Shown: positions 62,977-64,000 of the stretch, piece after piece
Position numbering within the stretch: position 1 is the first letter of the stretch
Layout of the letters: each line of letters begins with the position of its first letter
Assembly: GCA_951812755.1 (NCBI GenBank)
Contig: OX638329.1
Coordinates: 729,339-793,338 of the forward strand
Length of the DNA stretch: 64,000 bases
Reading direction: 5' to 3'
Origin: an uncultured Latescibacterota bacterium
GTDB lineage: Bacteria; Latescibacterota; UBA2968
Notes under the pieces: model-generated
The model's database searches: none
What the model saw: the letters and a program-made list of their open reading frames with translations, nothing else
Told to the model about the DNA's origin: nothing
Position numbers and translations under genes: made by a program

Positions 62977-63621
62977 GCTGTTGGTTTTGTCTGTCATCGC
63001 GGTGTTTGTAAATGTAGGATCCCACGTATAAAAGCCCCTGCTTAAAATATGCAGGGGCAGTCTCTATGTCGCCCATTGAGGTGATGATATTTGTTTTTTG
63101 TCTTATACAATGCAAATTTATTTACGTCATGTGTGACTTCAAGATCAAAGGTCATAAGAGCACTGTCATTCTGAGCCTTTCGGCTTCGCTCAAGATAAAC
63201 TCCGCGCAGCGGAGTCGAAGGAGCGGGGTACAACTGGCCGGTGAACGAGCCTGAAAAGCGGCTCGTTGTACACCATCCTCAGGCCAGTTCATCTGCTACC
63301 TCAAAAGTGTGTATGGGTAACAGATGCTTCGTCAGCCTAGTGCATCTCGGCAAAAGAAACTGGTCATATCAATTTGACTTGCGGTTGTCATTGCGGCATG
63401 GTTTAAGCCGCCACGCGCAAGCACAACGCCAGTAATCCAGAAGGTTTTGCTGTTCACTTCTATATGGGGCATGACTTACGCCACGATGCACTAGCGGGTG
63501 TTGGGCGCAGAAGATTCATTGCGCCCGCCTCAGCATGACATAGCGTAGTAGCACATTTACTTTTAAAGTCACACATCGCGTTTTATTTATATTCTTTGAA
63601 CCATTTTTCGAGGAGCGCATT
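62977..63621. repeat. Intergenic repeat field before the TRAP gene
   Basis: It contains a truncated GCGGC-stem arm, a GCCCCTGC/GCAGGGGC hairpin (63024-63060), a MITE-related fragment (63168-63335, including GAGTCGAAGGAGCGGGGTAC) and a GCGGC-stem repeat with an inserted CACGCGCAAGCACAACGCC segment (63386-63446). No gene is visible. Confidence 0.75.
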
Positions 63622-64000
63622 TTGCAGGTGTTAAGAGCATATATCCGATTTGTCGATGGTTTAAATGAGCGGGTTGGGCGTGTTGTCTCGTGGCTTACTG
63701 CTGTGCTGGTGGCGGTGGTGTGTTACGATGTTTTTACCCGGTATTTGCTGAAGAATAGCCTGGTCGCTGTTCAGGAGTTGGAATGGCATTTGTTCGGGCT
63801 TATTTTTTTGCTCGGCGCTGCTTATTCGCTCAAGCACGATCAACACGTGCGCGTGGATGTGTTCTATAGCCGGTTTTCGCCTCGCAAACAGGCGTGGGTG
63901 AATTTGATTGGTAGCGTTCTGTTTCTGATTCCTTTTTGTGTTATTGTGATTGTGAGTTCACAATTTTTTGTGGTTAGTGCATTCCATATTGGCGAGACGT
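63622..64000 (+). CDS. TRAP transporter small permease (DctQ-type), 5' part
   Basis: The frame runs to the end of the window and is incomplete. It starts at TTG 63622, six bases after GAGGAG (GTG 63628 is an alternative). The visible 126 residues include a membrane helix (WLTAVLVAVVCYDVFTRYLL), the DctQ motif QELEWHLFGLIFLLGAAYSL, then KHDQHVRVDVFY and another helix (LIGSVLFLIPFCVIVIV). DctQ subunits work with a large DctM permease and a periplasmic solute-binding protein in Na+-driven uptake of organic acids; those genes would lie beyond the window. Confidence 0.88.
   Translation, partial: MQVLRAYIRFVDGLNERVGRVVSWLTAVLVAVVCYDVFTRYLLKNSLVAVQELEWHLFGLIFLLGAAYSLKHDQHVRVDVFYSRFSPRKQAWVNLIGSVLFLIPFCVIVIVSSQFFVVSAFHIGET

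Overview
The window looks like a chromosomal segment of an uncultured Gram-negative bacterium of the FCB-like candidate phyla. Latescibacterota (former WS3) or a neighbouring group is my best guess, and it is an inference. Three points support it: large secreted proteins ending in a type IX secretion-style (FlgD-like) sorting domain, a complete Pup/proteasome locus whose Pup ends in Arg-Thr-Gly-Glu (the UBact form described from Gram-negative candidate phyla), and very dense palindromic intergenic repeats. No tRNA, rRNA, CRISPR array or complete insertion sequence was recognised.

Layout. 1-6 kb: end of uvrC, a coiled-coil membrane protein, a MITE-like element, xerD, and a minus-strand pair of HtrA protease and M24 peptidase. 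6-12 kb: a minus-strand pair of a 1294-residue TPR lipoprotein-like/periplasmic protein and a sigma-54 activator. 12-19.5 kb: housekeeping genes ispE, rplY, pth, hppA, rpsF-rpsR-rplI, a formylglycine-generating enzyme and a bifunctional nuclease. 19.5-29 kb: an unstable accessory island with YefM-YoeB, orphan and broken antitoxins, a collapsed PIN toxin, three copies of an Rpn-type nuclease gene (one intact), a GT22 mannosyltransferase and long arrays of hairpin repeats. 29-42.5 kb: three large secreted proteins with cohesin-like, dockerin-like, Ig-like and sorting domains behind a consensus promoter. 43-45 kb: Gfo/Idh oxidoreductase and a secreted protein. 45.2-53.6 kb: TPR protein, ARC ATPase, Dop, Pup/UBact, PrcB, PrcA and PafA. 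53.6-61.5 kb (minus strand): DUF1854 protein with ABC exporter, cysteine hydrolase, NamZ-like DUF1343 protein, a small HTH protein, and a DUF4143 ATPase followed by a sulfatase. 61.6-64 kb: second MITE copy, a Panacea-domain protein with a frameshifted partner, and the start of a TRAP transporter.

How the genes fit together. The proteasome locus is functionally complete: tag (Pup), ligase (PafA), depupylase (Dop), unfoldase (ARC) and both core subunits, with Pup-PrcB-PrcA tightly coupled. The formylglycine-generating enzyme at 17.7 kb keeps both active-site cysteines and can activate the CTPAR sulfatase at 59 kb. The three secreted proteins share modules that could bind one another at the surface.

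The most unusual feature is the repeat landscape. One family of perfect or near-perfect palindromes starts with GTAGGGGC and has interchangeable cores. Another has a GCGGC/GCCGC stem. They occur dozens of times, fuse with one another, supply stop codons, Shine-Dalgarno sequences and terminators to genes, and in several cases lie in frame inside coding sequences (sigma-54 activator, TPR protein, ispE, pth), much like Rickettsia palindromic elements.
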